This document shows positions 45,170 to 54,192 of a stretch of DNA of 64,000 nucleotides, in pieces. Source of the stretch: PALSA-555 sp963821325 (lineage in GTDB: Bacteria; Actinomycetota; Acidimicrobiia; IMCC26256; PALSA-555); NCBI GenBank assembly GCA_963821325.1, contig CAWGDC010000003.1, positions 1 through 64,000 of the forward strand, read 5' to 3'. The notes below the pieces were generated by a model, which worked only from the letters and a program-made list of their open reading frames with translations, did no database searches and was not told the origin of the DNA. Position 1 is the first letter of the stretch, and the number at the start of each line of letters is the position of its first letter. The position numbers and the translations under genes were made by a program.

Positions 45170-47422
45170 TCAGGCGGGGCGGAGGGTCGTCGTCGACTCG
45201 GCGTGCGCCTCGATCCCGTCGCGGCCGTAGCGCATCGGGACGAGCTCGCCGGCGGCCCAGGCGCCCTGCTGGTCGGCGAAGTGGGTGCTGGTCGCGTCGC
45301 CGGACGCGCCGAGGGGCACCACCCACGCCGACTGGTCCCAGTCGGCGAGGTCGAACACGTACCGGGCGACGGACGCGGTGGTGACCCCGAACCCGTAGCC
45401 GGCGGGATGCGCCGCCGCCCAGACGGTGTCCCACTCGCCGCCCATCTCGACCGCGGGCGGGTTGAGCCGCTCCGCCCACGCCGGCTCGGCGAGCGTCAGC
45501 GGGTGCACTGGGCGGCAGCAGTGCAGGGCCCCCCACCGCCACGCGTCGACGTCGTCGCCGAGCTCGTCGCGGAGCAGCGTCACCGCGTCCGTGAGCGCGA
45601 CGGCGAGCACGGCCGGCCACGTCTTGCCGTCGGGCAGCAGGGTGCGGTCGTCGGCGGCCAGGAGTGCCGGGAGCCGGGGCCAGAGCCGCAGCTCCAGGGG
45701 CACGAACGTGCCGAGCGGCTCACCCGGGTAGGGACGCTGCAGCGGCTCGAGGCGCGCGCTGGCGCGCCACCCGGCGGCCGACCCGGTCGCGGGTCACGAG
45801 ATAGATCGTGGCGCCGACCGACGCGACGCCCATGACACGGTCCCAGGCGCGCAGCCGGTCGAGCGCGGCCCGCTCGATCTCGTCGGCGCCGGCAAGGCGG
45901 GTGAGCGCGTCGACCCACGGGTCGGCGGCGAGGCTGCGCCGGTCCTGGTGGATGGCCGCCATGTCGGCGACCGTCGCCGTGTCGAGCCCGTCGAGGCGAG
46001 CGTGGATCCGGCGGGCCCGGTCGGGGCGGCTGTAGTCGACGCCGAGGTAATGGGGGTAGTCGGGCCCGACGATCTCCTGGTTCGCCGTGACCAGGCAGCC
46101 GCCGGCCGGGTCGCGCACCGTCGGCAGCTCGTCGTACGGGACGCGGCCGGTCCAGTCGTGCTCCCCGGTCCAGCCCGGCACGGGACCCCACGCGGTGGCG
46201 CGGGAACGCACGGGGATCTCGCCGACGGTGCGGTAGCGGAGGTGGCCGTCGACGTCGGCCGATACCAGGTTGTTCACCGGGTCGACCCAGGCGGCCATGA
46301 CGGTGTCAAGCTCGTCGACGGTGGCGGCGCGCAGCATCGGGAGCAGCACCGACAGGCCACGGCTCGGACGGGCCAGCGCGGTGGCCCGCAGCGCGACCGC
46401 GACGCCGGTGCTCGGGTCGCCGAACAGGACGGGGCCGTGGGCCGTCTCGTGGCAGGCCACGGTGACCGGTTCGTCGCCGCGCACGGCGACGACCTCCTCG
46501 CGGGTCGGGGCGGTCTCGTCGAGGCGGTCCACGTACAGGTCCTGGTAGTCGCCGTTGGCGTTCGTGACGCACCACGCCGACGCGCGCCGTGTGACCGAAG
46601 TGCGGGAAGCCCGGGACCCCGACGAACGACAGCCCGATGGCGTCGAACTCGGGACAGGCCAGATGGCACTGGTAGTAGACGTTCGGGACCTCGACGAGAC
46701 GGTGCGGGTCGCCGGCGACGAGCGGCCGCCCGGATCGGGTACGCGCCCCGGCGAGCGCCCACGAGTTGGATCCGCCCGCCAACTCGGCCGCGGCGGCCAT
46801 CGCGGTGAGGACGTCCTCGAGGCCGGCGTCGTCGACGGACGCCGGCGGGCCGGTGGCGTCGGGGGGGACGATCAGCGGGACCGCGTCGCCGACGCCGTGC
46901 TCGACGCGGGCCGTCGCGGCTGCGCCGATCGTGGCGGCGAGCCGGCCGCGCCACAGCTTCTGCTGCCAGCTGGCGAACCCGACGTGGCGGACCAGGAACA
47001 CGGCGCAGCAGTCCCACGGCGACCACGGCGCCGGTGTGATCCCGGCGAGCGCCAGGTCCGGGGGTTGGTCCCGGCCGAGTGACCGGGCGGCGTTCACGCC
47101 GGCGGCGTACGCGTCGAGGACGGCGCGGCTCGCCGCGTCGAGCGCCGCGTACTCGCGGCGCGCCGCGTCGGCGAGGCCGAGCGCGGCGGGCGAAGACGTC
47201 GAAGCCCACCGCGAGCGGTCCGACGACCTCGGCCCAGCGGCCGGCGGCGCGGCGGCGGTCGTACTCGAGCTGCCCGAGGCGGTCCTCGGCCTGCACGAAG
47301 CCCTGCGCGAAGAAGGCGTCACGCGCCGTCGTCGCCCACGCGTGGGGGATGCCCCACTCGTCGCGGTGGATCACGATCTCACCGTCGGGACCGGCGACGG
47401 CGTGATCGGTCGAGCGCATCAC
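45170..47422 (-). CDS. Penicillin acylase family protein (three frameshifts)
   Basis: N-terminal-nucleophile hydrolase of about 750 residues. The small-subunit start is IVIHRDEWGIPHAWATTARDAFFAQGFVQAEDRL; the autocleavage point and nucleophilic serine are in ELAGGSNSWALAG, and the oxyanion asparagine is in CLVTANQEIVGPDYPHYLG. Frame changes are needed near 47195, 46585 and 45790. There is no obvious signal peptide, in contrast to many secreted acylases. Such enzymes cleave amides, including acyl-homoserine lactones and beta-lactam side chains; which one applies here is unknown. Its 3' end lies one base from the previous plus-strand gene. Confidence 0.88.
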
Positions 47423-47475
47423 GGTCGCACGCTACGCGCCCGACCGTCGCGCATCGCCGGGGATACGCGGCGCGG

Positions 47476-48003
47476 TCAGGCGACGGCGGCGAGGACCTCG
47501 TCGAGCGCGGCGTGGTCCGCCGAGTGCTCGTCGACGTGCTGGTAGCGCACCTGGGGTCCGGGGCCGATCACGAAGGTCGCGCCGAGCTGGGTGACGCGCT
47601 TTCCCGCCTTGTGGATCGCGTGGCCCGCGGCGCGGGCCCGACGCGTGCCGGCCCACGACCGGCGGTCCGTGAGGAGGCGGACCATCCCGACCTTGCGCAC
47701 CGAGGCGGCGTGCGCCGCGGCGGCGTCGTCGTCGACGAGGACCGGGAACGGGATGTGCTCGTCGGCGGCGAACGCCGCGGCGTAGGCCCGGTTGCCGGTG
47801 CCGATGGCGACGACCTCGATGCCGTGCGCCTGGAGGTCGGGGTACTCGTCGCGCAACTGCGCGGCGTGCTCGCGGCAGAGCAGTCAGCCGAAGTGGCGCA
47901 AGAAGACGAGGATGACGGGCCGGTCGGCCCAGTAGTCCCCGAGGCGGTGGGGGGTGCCGTCAGCGTCGGGGAGGGTGACGTCGGCGAGGGCGGCGAGATC
48001 CAT
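47476..48003 (-). CDS. SelL/peroxiredoxin-like redox protein with in-frame TGA at the first active-site cysteine (possible selenoprotein)
   Basis: AhpC/TSA_2-like (SelL-related) thioredoxin-fold protein, 175 residues if TGA is read through. Residues 1-39 end VILVFLRHFG; codon 40 is TGA (47884-47886); then LLCREHAAQLRDEYP continues in the very same frame, so the motif is U/stop-L-L-Cys43 where relatives have CxxC. Downstream the family pattern is complete: GIEVVAIGTGNRAYAAAFA, IPFPVLVDDDAAAAHAAS, AGKRVTQLGATFVIGPG. Unlike the other broken genes there is no frame change, only one base different from TGC. Sec-containing members of this family are known, so selenocysteine is plausible. Against it, no sel genes are in the window and the sequence has many errors. 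Confidence 0.8.
47857..47878 (-). other. Candidate bacterial SECIS hairpin after the in-frame TGA
   Basis: On the mRNA, five bases after the UGA begins a stem CUGC, bulged C, GCG, then loop AGCACGC, then CGC, GCAG. That gives seven base pairs with one bulge and a G as the second loop base, as the bacterial SECIS model asks. The distance from UGA to the loop (13 bases between) is slightly short compared with typical bacterial elements, and in such GC-rich DNA small hairpins are frequent by chance, so this is weak support. Confidence 0.3.
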
Positions 48004-48048
48004 GGATCGACGGTACCGCGACGCCGGCCGGCGTGGGACAATGGGGCC

Positions 48049-48612
48049 ATGACGACCACGAATGCCCCCCCGACCTTCACCCGCATGGATGAGTCGACCG
48101 CCGAGCAGTGGGCGGCCATCGGTCGCGAGACCTTCGAGCATCAGGACCGCGTCGCGGAGCGGGTGCTCGGCATGCTGCGCTCCCTCGCCGAGATCACCGA
48201 CGGGTTCGCCGTCGACCAGCTCACCCACTCGCTGCAGACCGCGACCCGCGCCGAGCGGGCCGGCGCCGACGACGAGATGGTCGTCGCCGCGCTGTGCCAC
48301 GACGTCGGGAAGGCCGTGAGCGTCCCGAACCACCCGGTGATCGGGGCGGAGATCCTCAAGCCCTACGTGCGCGCCGAGGTGTACGAGGTCATCCGCGCCC
48401 ATCAGGACTTCCAGGGCCGGCACTACTACCACCACTTCGGTGGCGACCCCGACGCCCGCGACCAGTACCGGGGGGAGCCCTGGTTCGACCTCGCGGCCAC
48501 CTTCGCCGACGACTGGGACCAGGTCGCCTTCGACCCCACGTACGACACGCTGCCGCTCGAGCACTTCGAGGGTCGCCTCCGCGAGGTGTTCGGGCACCCG
48601 GCGTCGCTGTAG
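48049..48612 (+). CDS. HD-domain phosphohydrolase-like protein
   Basis: Protein of 187 residues. The HD metal-site residues are in VDQLTHSLQTATRAERAGADDEMVVAALCHDVGKAV (His near 64, His-Asp near 84) with further His in NHPVIGAEILKPYV and AHQDFQGRHYYHHFGG. The tail FDPTYDTLPLEHFEGRLREVF is well conserved in small HD proteins related to gamma-butyrobetaine hydroxylase-type or inositol-oxygenase-like HD enzymes (for example PhnZ-like). Reaction unknown: hydrolysis or di-iron oxygenation are both possible. It diverges from the SelL-like gene with 45 bases between. Confidence 0.85.
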   Translation: MTTTNAPPTFTRMDESTAEQWAAIGRETFEHQDRVAERVLGMLRSLAEITDGFAVDQLTHSLQTATRAERAGADDEMVVAALCHDVGKAVSVPNHPVIGAEILKPYVRAEVYEVIRAHQDFQGRHYYHHFGGDPDARDQYRGEPWFDLAATFADDWDQVAFDPTYDTLPLEHFEGRLREVFGHPASL

Positions 48613-48622
48613 CGCCCGGGCG

Positions 48623-49880
48623 TCAGAGCACGCCGAGGCGGGCGGCTCGCTCCGCCGCCTTCGCCCGCACCTCGGCCTCGTCCTCGATGTGGCCGTCGCG
48701 CATCAGCACGCGACCGGCCACCACGGTGGCGTCGACGACGTGCCCGGACGCGGCGTACACGAGGTTGGCCTCGAGGTGGCCGGGGCCGAGCTCGGGGGCG
48801 TCGCCGCGCACGAGCAGGAAGTCGGCCGGCGCGCCCGGCACGAGGGTGGGCCCGCCGCCGAGCATCGGCGCGAGCGCGCCGGTCGCGACGTCCCAGGCCT
48901 CGCCGGCGGGGAGGGCGCGGGGGTCGTCCTGGGCGTGCTTGTGGAGCAACGACAGGATCTTCACGTCCTGGAACAGGTCGAGCCCGTTGTTGGAGCTCGC
49001 CCCGTCGGTGCCGAGCCCGACCGGGATCCCCGCGGCACGCACCGCGGCGTACGGGAAGATCCGCCCGACCGCGAGCTTGAGGTTCGACACGGGGTTGGTG
49101 ACGACCGTCGAGCCGCCGGCCGCGACCGCGTCGAGCTCGGGCGCCTCCATCCAGACGCCGTGGGCGAGCACGGTGCGCGGGGTGAGCAGCCCGAGCCCGC
49201 GCGAGGTACGGGCCTGGGCGCTCACCGTTGCGGTCGACGCAGCCCGTCACCTCGTCCTCGATCTCCAGGTAGTGGAGGTGCACGGGCAGGTCGCGGGTGG
49301 CGGACTGCTCGGCGATCCAGGCGAGCGACGCGGCGCTCACCGTGTAGATCCCGTGGGGCGCGAAGCACGGCCGGATCCGGGCGTCGGCGTCGGCGAGCTC
49401 GTCGAGGGACCGCAGCGCGTCGGCGCGCAGGGTCGCGCCGCGCGCCGGGTCGAGCCCGTCGATCAGCGGGAGCCCGACCGTGGCCCGGACCCCGGCGTCG
49501 GTGACGGCGCGCGCCACCGCGGCCGGCTGCCAGTACATGTCCCAGAACCGCACGGTCCCGGTGCGGATCATCTCGACGCAGGCCAGCCGCGTCCCCCAGT
49601 AGACGTCGTCGGCGTCGAGGCGGGCTTCGGCCGGCCAGATGTGATTCTCCAGCCAGTCCATCAGCACGAGGTCGCCGGCGAAGCCCCGGAACAGGGTCAT
49701 GGCGGCGTGCGTGTGCCCGTTCACCAGGCCGGGCAGCAGCACGCGGCCGCTCCCGTCGAGGCGCTCGTCGCCGGGCTCGGCGGCGACGTCGACGCCCATC
49801 GCGGCGATGCGCCCGTCCACCGCCCGGAGCGACACCGGCTCGCCCGTCGGGCGTCGGGCCCCGAGGACCGCCAGGCTCAT
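48623..49880 (-). CDS. mtaD: Amidohydrolase, probable 5'-methylthioadenosine/S-adenosylhomocysteine deaminase (frameshifted)
   Basis: Metal-dependent deaminase of about 419 residues. LLPGLVNGHTHAAMTLFRGFAGDLVLMDWLENHIWPAEA carries the HxH metal pair and is the MtaD/TrzN signature; then HLHYLEIEDEVTGC, TVLAHGVWM and GLGTDGASSNNGLDLFQDVK with the remaining metal and catalytic residues, ending FLLVRGDAPELGPG. A frame change near 49195 is needed. Coupled (ATGA overlap) to a nucleoside phosphorylase, which supports MTA or SAH as substrate: deamination to methylthioinosine would be followed by phosphorolysis. Confidence 0.88.
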
Positions 49881-50569
49881 CCGGCGAGCACCGGGACGAG
49901 CCGCCCGAGGCTGGCGCGCAGCCGCGCCGCGTTCGCGGCGACGCCGCGTGCGAACTCCTCGACGGTGAGGGTGACCCCGCCGACGCCGTTCGCCAGGTTG
50001 TCGACGACGCAGACCCCGGCGTACGCGAGGTCGAGCTGGTTCGCGGCGACGCACTCGGACGCCATCGTCATGCCGACCAGGTCGGCGTCACGCGCCGCCA
50101 GCCGCACCTCGGCACGCGTCTCGAAGCGCGGCCCGTTCGCCTGCCAGTAGACGCCGCCGTCGGTGATCGGCTCCCCGGCGACGTCGCGCCAGGCGTCGAG
50201 GAGCGCGGCCCGCCACGCGGCCGTGAACCCCGGGACGACGTGCTGGCGGGTCGCGTCGGCGACGACGGGCGGCTGGTCCAGTGCGATGAAGTCGTCGGGC
50301 GCCACGAAGGAGCCGACGGGCGGGTCGGCGTGCAGCGACCCGACCGAGCTCAGGCCGAGCACACGGTCGCAGCCGAGGTCACGCAGCGCCTGCAGATGCG
50401 CGGCGTGGTCGATGTGGTGCGCCGCGGCGTAGGTCTCGATGCCGTGGCGGTACAGCGTGACGTGCGAGCCGTGATCGAACACCGCGAGCGGGGCCCGGGC
50501 CAGGTCCCGGCCGGTGCCGGGCGGTGGGCCCAGGGTCTCGACCTTGCCGACGACCGCGAGGCGCCCCAC
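49877..50569 (-). CDS. Methylthioadenosine/methylthioinosine phosphorylase (purine nucleoside phosphorylase family)
   Basis: Protein of 230 residues. The phosphorylase fold shows VTLYRHGIETYAAAHHIDHAAHLQALRDLGCDRVLGLSSVGSL, VYWQANGPRFETRAEVR and DLVGMTMASECVAANQLDLAYAGVCVVDNLANG, the MTAP/PNP-2 pattern with the ribose-binding Met-x-x-Glu. GTG start at 50569, and ATGA overlap with the deaminase gene. Beside a deaminase, methylthioinosine is a likelier substrate than methylthioadenosine, as in the Pseudomonas pathway; that is inference. Confidence 0.88.
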   Translation of the reverse strand: MGRLAVVGKVETLGPPPGTGRDLARAPLAVFDHGSHVTLYRHGIETYAAAHHIDHAAHLQALRDLGCDRVLGLSSVGSLHADPPVGSFVAPDDFIALDQPPVVADATRQHVVPGFTAAWRAALLDAWRDVAGEPITDGGVYWQANGPRFETRAEVRLAARDADLVGMTMASECVAANQLDLAYAGVCVVDNLANGVGGVTLTVEEFARGVAANAARLRASLGRLVPVLAG

Positions 50570-50570
50570 C

Positions 50571-51149
50571 CTACGTCGCCGCGGCGGCGTACGCGGCGAG
50601 CGTGTCGACGAGCACGGTCGTGTGACGCCGGTACGTCGCGTCGCGGTACGGGCCGATCGAGCGGACGGGGTGGGGCAGCTCGAGCTGCACGCCGCCGCCC
50701 CGGGTGAGGTTCACCGGGTTGCCGGGGTGCACGCCGCGCAGATCGGCCGGGATCGTCGCGAGGTCGTCGACCACCTCGTAGTCGGGCAGCGCGGCCCGCA
50801 GCCGGGCCCCGAGGTCGACGGCCAGCACCCGGTTCGCGCCCCCGACGAGCAAGGTCGCCCACAGGTCGGGGCGCCGGTACCCGTGGAGGGACACGACCAC
50901 GTCGACGTGCTCGAGGAACGCGGCGAGCGCCGGCACGTCGTGCGGCACGATCTGGTGGGCGGGGACGTGCCAGCCCAGCTCGTCCGGCTGCACCACGGTG
51001 TACAGCGACGAGCCGCTCCGCGCCGCCGCCGCGGTGGCGAGCTCCGCCGTGCCGGGCTCGAGGCCACCGTGCAGCGCGAGGAAACCGATCCGGGAGCCCA
51101 ACGCCAGGTGCTCCTCCACGCCGGGATGGCCCACGAGCTCGGCGAACAC
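50571..51149 (-). CDS. Poly-gamma-glutamate hydrolase family protein
   Basis: Protein of 192 residues resembling PghP/DUF867 zinc peptidases. Candidate zinc and catalytic residues are in GFLALHGGLEPGTAELA (His, Glu), VVVSLHGYRRPDLW (His) and GGGVQLELPHPVR (Glu). In phages such enzymes cut gamma-glutamyl chains of capsules; here there are no phage genes around, so a housekeeping role on gamma-glutamyl compounds (possibly even F420 tails) is open. It lies one base downstream-to-upstream of the phosphorylase and is probably the first gene of that operon. Confidence 0.8.
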   Translation of the reverse strand: MFAELVGHPGVEEHLALGSRIGFLALHGGLEPGTAELATAAAARSGSSLYTVVQPDELGWHVPAHQIVPHDVPALAAFLEHVDVVVSLHGYRRPDLWATLLVGGANRVLAVDLGARLRAALPDYEVVDDLATIPADLRGVHPGNPVNLTRGGGVQLELPHPVRSIGPYRDATYRRHTTVLVDTLAAYAAAAT

Positions 51150-51188
51150 GACCCGCGGAGGCTACCCGGCGCATGCCATCCTGCCCTC

Positions 51189-52060
51189 GTGCGTCGGGTG
51201 GGGCTCGTGCTCGCGGTCGGGCTCGCGCTGACCGCCTGCGGCGGCGCCACGACCCCGCAGGGCGCCGCGACCCGACCACGTGCCGCGACCACCACGACGA
51301 CCACGACACCGCCGCTGCGACTCGACAGCGCCGCCGCGGTGGCCACGACGCTCACCGTGATCGAGCGCGGGATCCGCAGCCCCGGCGATCCCATGGCCAT
51401 CGCGTACGGCCACGCTGCAGCCCCAGGCGTACGGGACGCTCGTGTCGCATCCGGAATGGCGGGCCGCCGTGCTGGCCGCGGTCGGCGCCGACGTCCAGAG
51501 CGCGGTGAGCGCCAACCTCGACGCCGCCGTGTCCCTCGACTCGCTCACCACCGGCGGGCCGCTCTCGGCGACGCTGCCGCCGTGGACGATCCTCGCACCC
51601 CCGCCGGAGGCGACCCTCGTCGCCGACTACAACGCCGCGCAGGCCGCGACCGGGATCCCGTGGGGGTACCTCGCCGCGATCCAGCTGATCGAGTCGCCGG
51701 CTCGGGCGGATCATGGGGCCGAGCAGCGCCGGCGCGCAGGGCCCGATGCAGTTCCTGCCGTCGACGTTCGCCGAGTACGGCCAGGGCGGCAACATCAACG
51801 ACGACCACGACGCGATCCTCGCCGCGGCACGCCTGCTCGCCGCGCACCACGGCGCCACGAACATCAACCAGGCGCTGCTCGCCTACAACGACGACCAGCG
51901 GTACGCGACGGCGGTCGAGGACTACGCCGGCGTGCTGCTCGCCAACCCGGCGGCGTTCGACGGGTACTACCAGTGGCCGGTCGTCTACCAGACCAGCACC
52001 GGCACCTACGTGCTCCCCGAGGGGTATCCCGCCCAGCCCGCGGTCCGACAGGCCGGGTAG
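51189..52060 (+). CDS. Lytic transglycosylase lipoprotein (two frameshifts)
   Basis: About 290 residues. The GTG at 51189 starts a lipoprotein signal, VLAVGLALTACGG with lipobox LTAC, followed by a Thr-rich linker coded by ACC/ACG repeats. The middle frame reads VSHPEWRAAVLAAVGADVQSAVSANLDAA, and after a second change IQLIES connects to MGPSSAGAQGPMQFLPSTFAEYG, the SLT-domain signature with the catalytic Glu in the IES segment; then NINQALLAYNDDQRYATAVEDYA. Frame changes lie near 51415 and 51700. The enzyme cuts peptidoglycan glycan strands at the outer face of the membrane. Confidence 0.85.
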
Positions 52061-52069
52061 GATCCTGCC

Positions 52070-52964
52070 GTGTGGCGACATCGCGCTGACGGTGACCTGG
52101 CGCGCGACCTCCCGCGCACCCGGCGGGTCATGCCCTACCTCATGCGGGGCCGCAACGAATCCGCCGTGTACCTCGAGCACGACCTCTCGCTGCGACGCGC
52201 CGACGCCTTCATCCGCGAGTGGAACCAGGCGAACCCGGGGCTGCGCATCGACGTCTTCCACCTCGCCGCGTGGGCGCTGCGCAGCACCCTCGACCGTTAC
52301 CCGACACATGCAGGGGTTCGTCGCCGGCGGTCGCCTCTACCGGCGGCGCGGCATCTGGTTCTCCTACGCGATCAAGGCCAAGCTGGAGCCCGACGCGCCG
52401 CTGATCGTCGTGAAGCGCCGGTTCGACCTCGACGAGTCGTTCGCCGCGATGGTCGAAGGGATGCGCGACACCGAGCACTCGTACCGCTACGGGGCCGCGG
52501 CGCGCGTCGACCGGGAGCTCGGCCTGCTGCTCGCCTTCCCCGGCTTCGTGCGGCGGATCCTGATGCGGCTCGTCAACGTGGCCGACCGGTTCGGGATGCT
52601 GCCCCGCTCGTTCATCGAGAACGACCCGATGTACGCCAGCGCCTTCTTCGCCAACATGGCGAGCCTCGGGATGCCGTCCGTGTACCACCATCTGTACGAG
52701 TACGGGACGTGCGGGATCTTCTCGTCCCTCGGTCGGCCCTCGACGGAGCCGGGCAGCCCGACGAGCGGACCGGATCGGCGGCGGACGATGAACGTGCGTT
52801 GGACCTACGACGAGCGGGTCGAGGACGGGCTCATGGCCTGGTACGCGATCCGCCGCTTCGCGCAGGTCCTCGAGGACCCGCTGGGTGCCGGCCTGACCGT
52901 CGAGACCGTCGCGCCCGACGCCGGCCGCACGGTCGGGACCCTCGACGACGCCAACCGCTCGTAG
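52070..52964 (+). CDS. 2-oxoacid dehydrogenase E2-like/CAT-fold acyltransferase (frameshifted)
   Basis: About 297 residues with the chloramphenicol-acetyltransferase-like fold but no lipoyl domain: MPYLMRGRNESAVYLEHDLSLRRADAFIREWN, then after a frame change near 52303 FVAGGRLYRRRGIWFSYAIKAKL, PLIVVKRRFDLDESFAAMVEG, and VRWTYDERVEDGLMAWYAIRRFAQVLEDP. In true E2 proteins the last motif is HRVxDG with a catalytic His; here the His position is taken by an acidic residue, so classic catalysis is doubtful. It precedes an alpha-oxoamine synthase by 13 bases, suggesting acyl transfer in a lipid pathway. Confidence 0.78.
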
Positions 52965-52977
52965 GCTCAGCATCCCC

Positions 52978-54183
52978 ATGGGCTTCTTCGGCGACCGGCT
53001 GCGCGCCTATCCCCGCTACGAGCTGTACCGGCTCGGCGTCGACACCGGCCTCTACCCGTACTACCGCTCGGTCGAGAGCGCCTCGCGTCCCCGCCTCACC
53101 GTCGAGGGCCGCGAGGTCATCAACTTCGGGTCGAACAACTACCTCAGCCTGTCGTACCACCCGCGGGTCATCGAGGCGGCGATCGCCGCCACCCGCCGGT
53201 TCGGCACCGGGGTCACCGGCTCGCGGCTCCTGAACGGGACCTTGACGTTGCACCAGACCCTCGAGGCGGAGCTCGCCGACTTCTACGAGCGGCCCGCCTG
53301 CCTCGTGTTCGCGACCGGCTACGTCGCGAACGCCTGCGCCATCGCCGGGTTCCTCGACCGCCACGACGTCGCGGTGATCGACAAGGAAGCGCACAACTCG
53401 CTGTTGTCCGGGGTGCGCCTCTCCGGGGCACGCCTCCGGCGGTTCCGGCACAACGACGTCGAGCACCTCGCCGGCGTGCTCGCCAGCCTCCCTGCCGACC
53501 AGACGAAAGGCATCATCGTCGACGGCGTCTACTCGATGGGGGGCGACACCGCGCCGCTCGCCGAGCTGGTCGGCCTGTGCCGCGCGACGCCGAACACGTT
53601 CCTGCTCGACGACGAGGCGCACGGGGTCGGTGTGCTCGGCGCCCGCGGCCGCGGCGCGCTCGAGGACCAGGGGGTGCTCGGCGACATCGACCTCGTGACC
53701 GTCACGTTCTCGAAGTCGTTCGGGAGCTGCGGTGGGGCGGTGCTCGGCCCCACCGAGGCGATCGAGCTGCTCCAGCTGACGTCGGAGCCGTTCATCTTCA
53801 CCGCGTCGAACACCCCCGGATCCGTCGCGGCAGCGCTGGAGTCGCTGCGCATCCTCCGGGAGGAGCCGGAGCGTCCGGCGCGGCTGCGGGCGAACGTCGC
53901 GCTGTTCCTCGGGCTGCTCGCCGAGCGGGGCGTGCCGACCAACCCGGCCGACAGCGCGATCGTGACGATCCCGCTGCGGCGCGGCGACGAGGTGTCGGTC
54001 GCGACCGTGTTCCGCGACCTCTTCGAGGCCGGCGTGTTCGTCAACCCGGTGATCCCGCCCGCGGTCGCCGGCGAGGCCGGGCTCATCCGGCTCAGCTTGA
54101 TGGTCGATCACGACGAGGCGATGCTCGAAGAGGCCGCCGAGGCGCTCTACAAGGTCATCGCCGAGCACGACCAGCTGCTGTAG
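52978..54183 (+). CDS. Alpha-oxoamine synthase (serine palmitoyltransferase/KBL/BioF-like), PLP-dependent
   Basis: Protein of 401 residues that would condense an amino acid with an acyl-CoA and release CO2. Seen are FGSNNYLSLSYHPRV, GTGVTGSRLLNGTLTLHQTLEAELADF, VDGVYSMGGDTAPLAELVGL, DDEAHGVGVLG at 211-220, and the PLP lysine Lys246 in TFSKSFGSCGG. The long N-terminal lead (YELYRLGVDTGLYPYYRSVES) resembles serine palmitoyltransferases more than BioF. No other biotin genes are nearby; the neighbouring acyltransferase-like and hydroxylase genes favour a sphingoid-base or similar lipid role. Confidence 0.9.
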   Translation: MGFFGDRLRAYPRYELYRLGVDTGLYPYYRSVESASRPRLTVEGREVINFGSNNYLSLSYHPRVIEAAIAATRRFGTGVTGSRLLNGTLTLHQTLEAELADFYERPACLVFATGYVANACAIAGFLDRHDVAVIDKEAHNSLLSGVRLSGARLRRFRHNDVEHLAGVLASLPADQTKGIIVDGVYSMGGDTAPLAELVGLCRATPNTFLLDDEAHGVGVLGARGRGALEDQGVLGDIDLVTVTFSKSFGSCGGAVLGPTEAIELLQLTSEPFIFTASNTPGSVAAALESLRILREEPERPARLRANVALFLGLLAERGVPTNPADSAIVTIPLRRGDEVSVATVFRDLFEAGVFVNPVIPPAVAGEAGLIRLSLMVDHDEAMLEEAAEALYKVIAEHDQLL

Positions 54184-54192
54184 TCGGGCAGC

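Noticed and set aside
51288..51312. Run of ACC/ACG repeats, possible microsatellite
   Set aside because: It codes the Thr-rich linker after the lipoprotein signal; no sign of phase variation.
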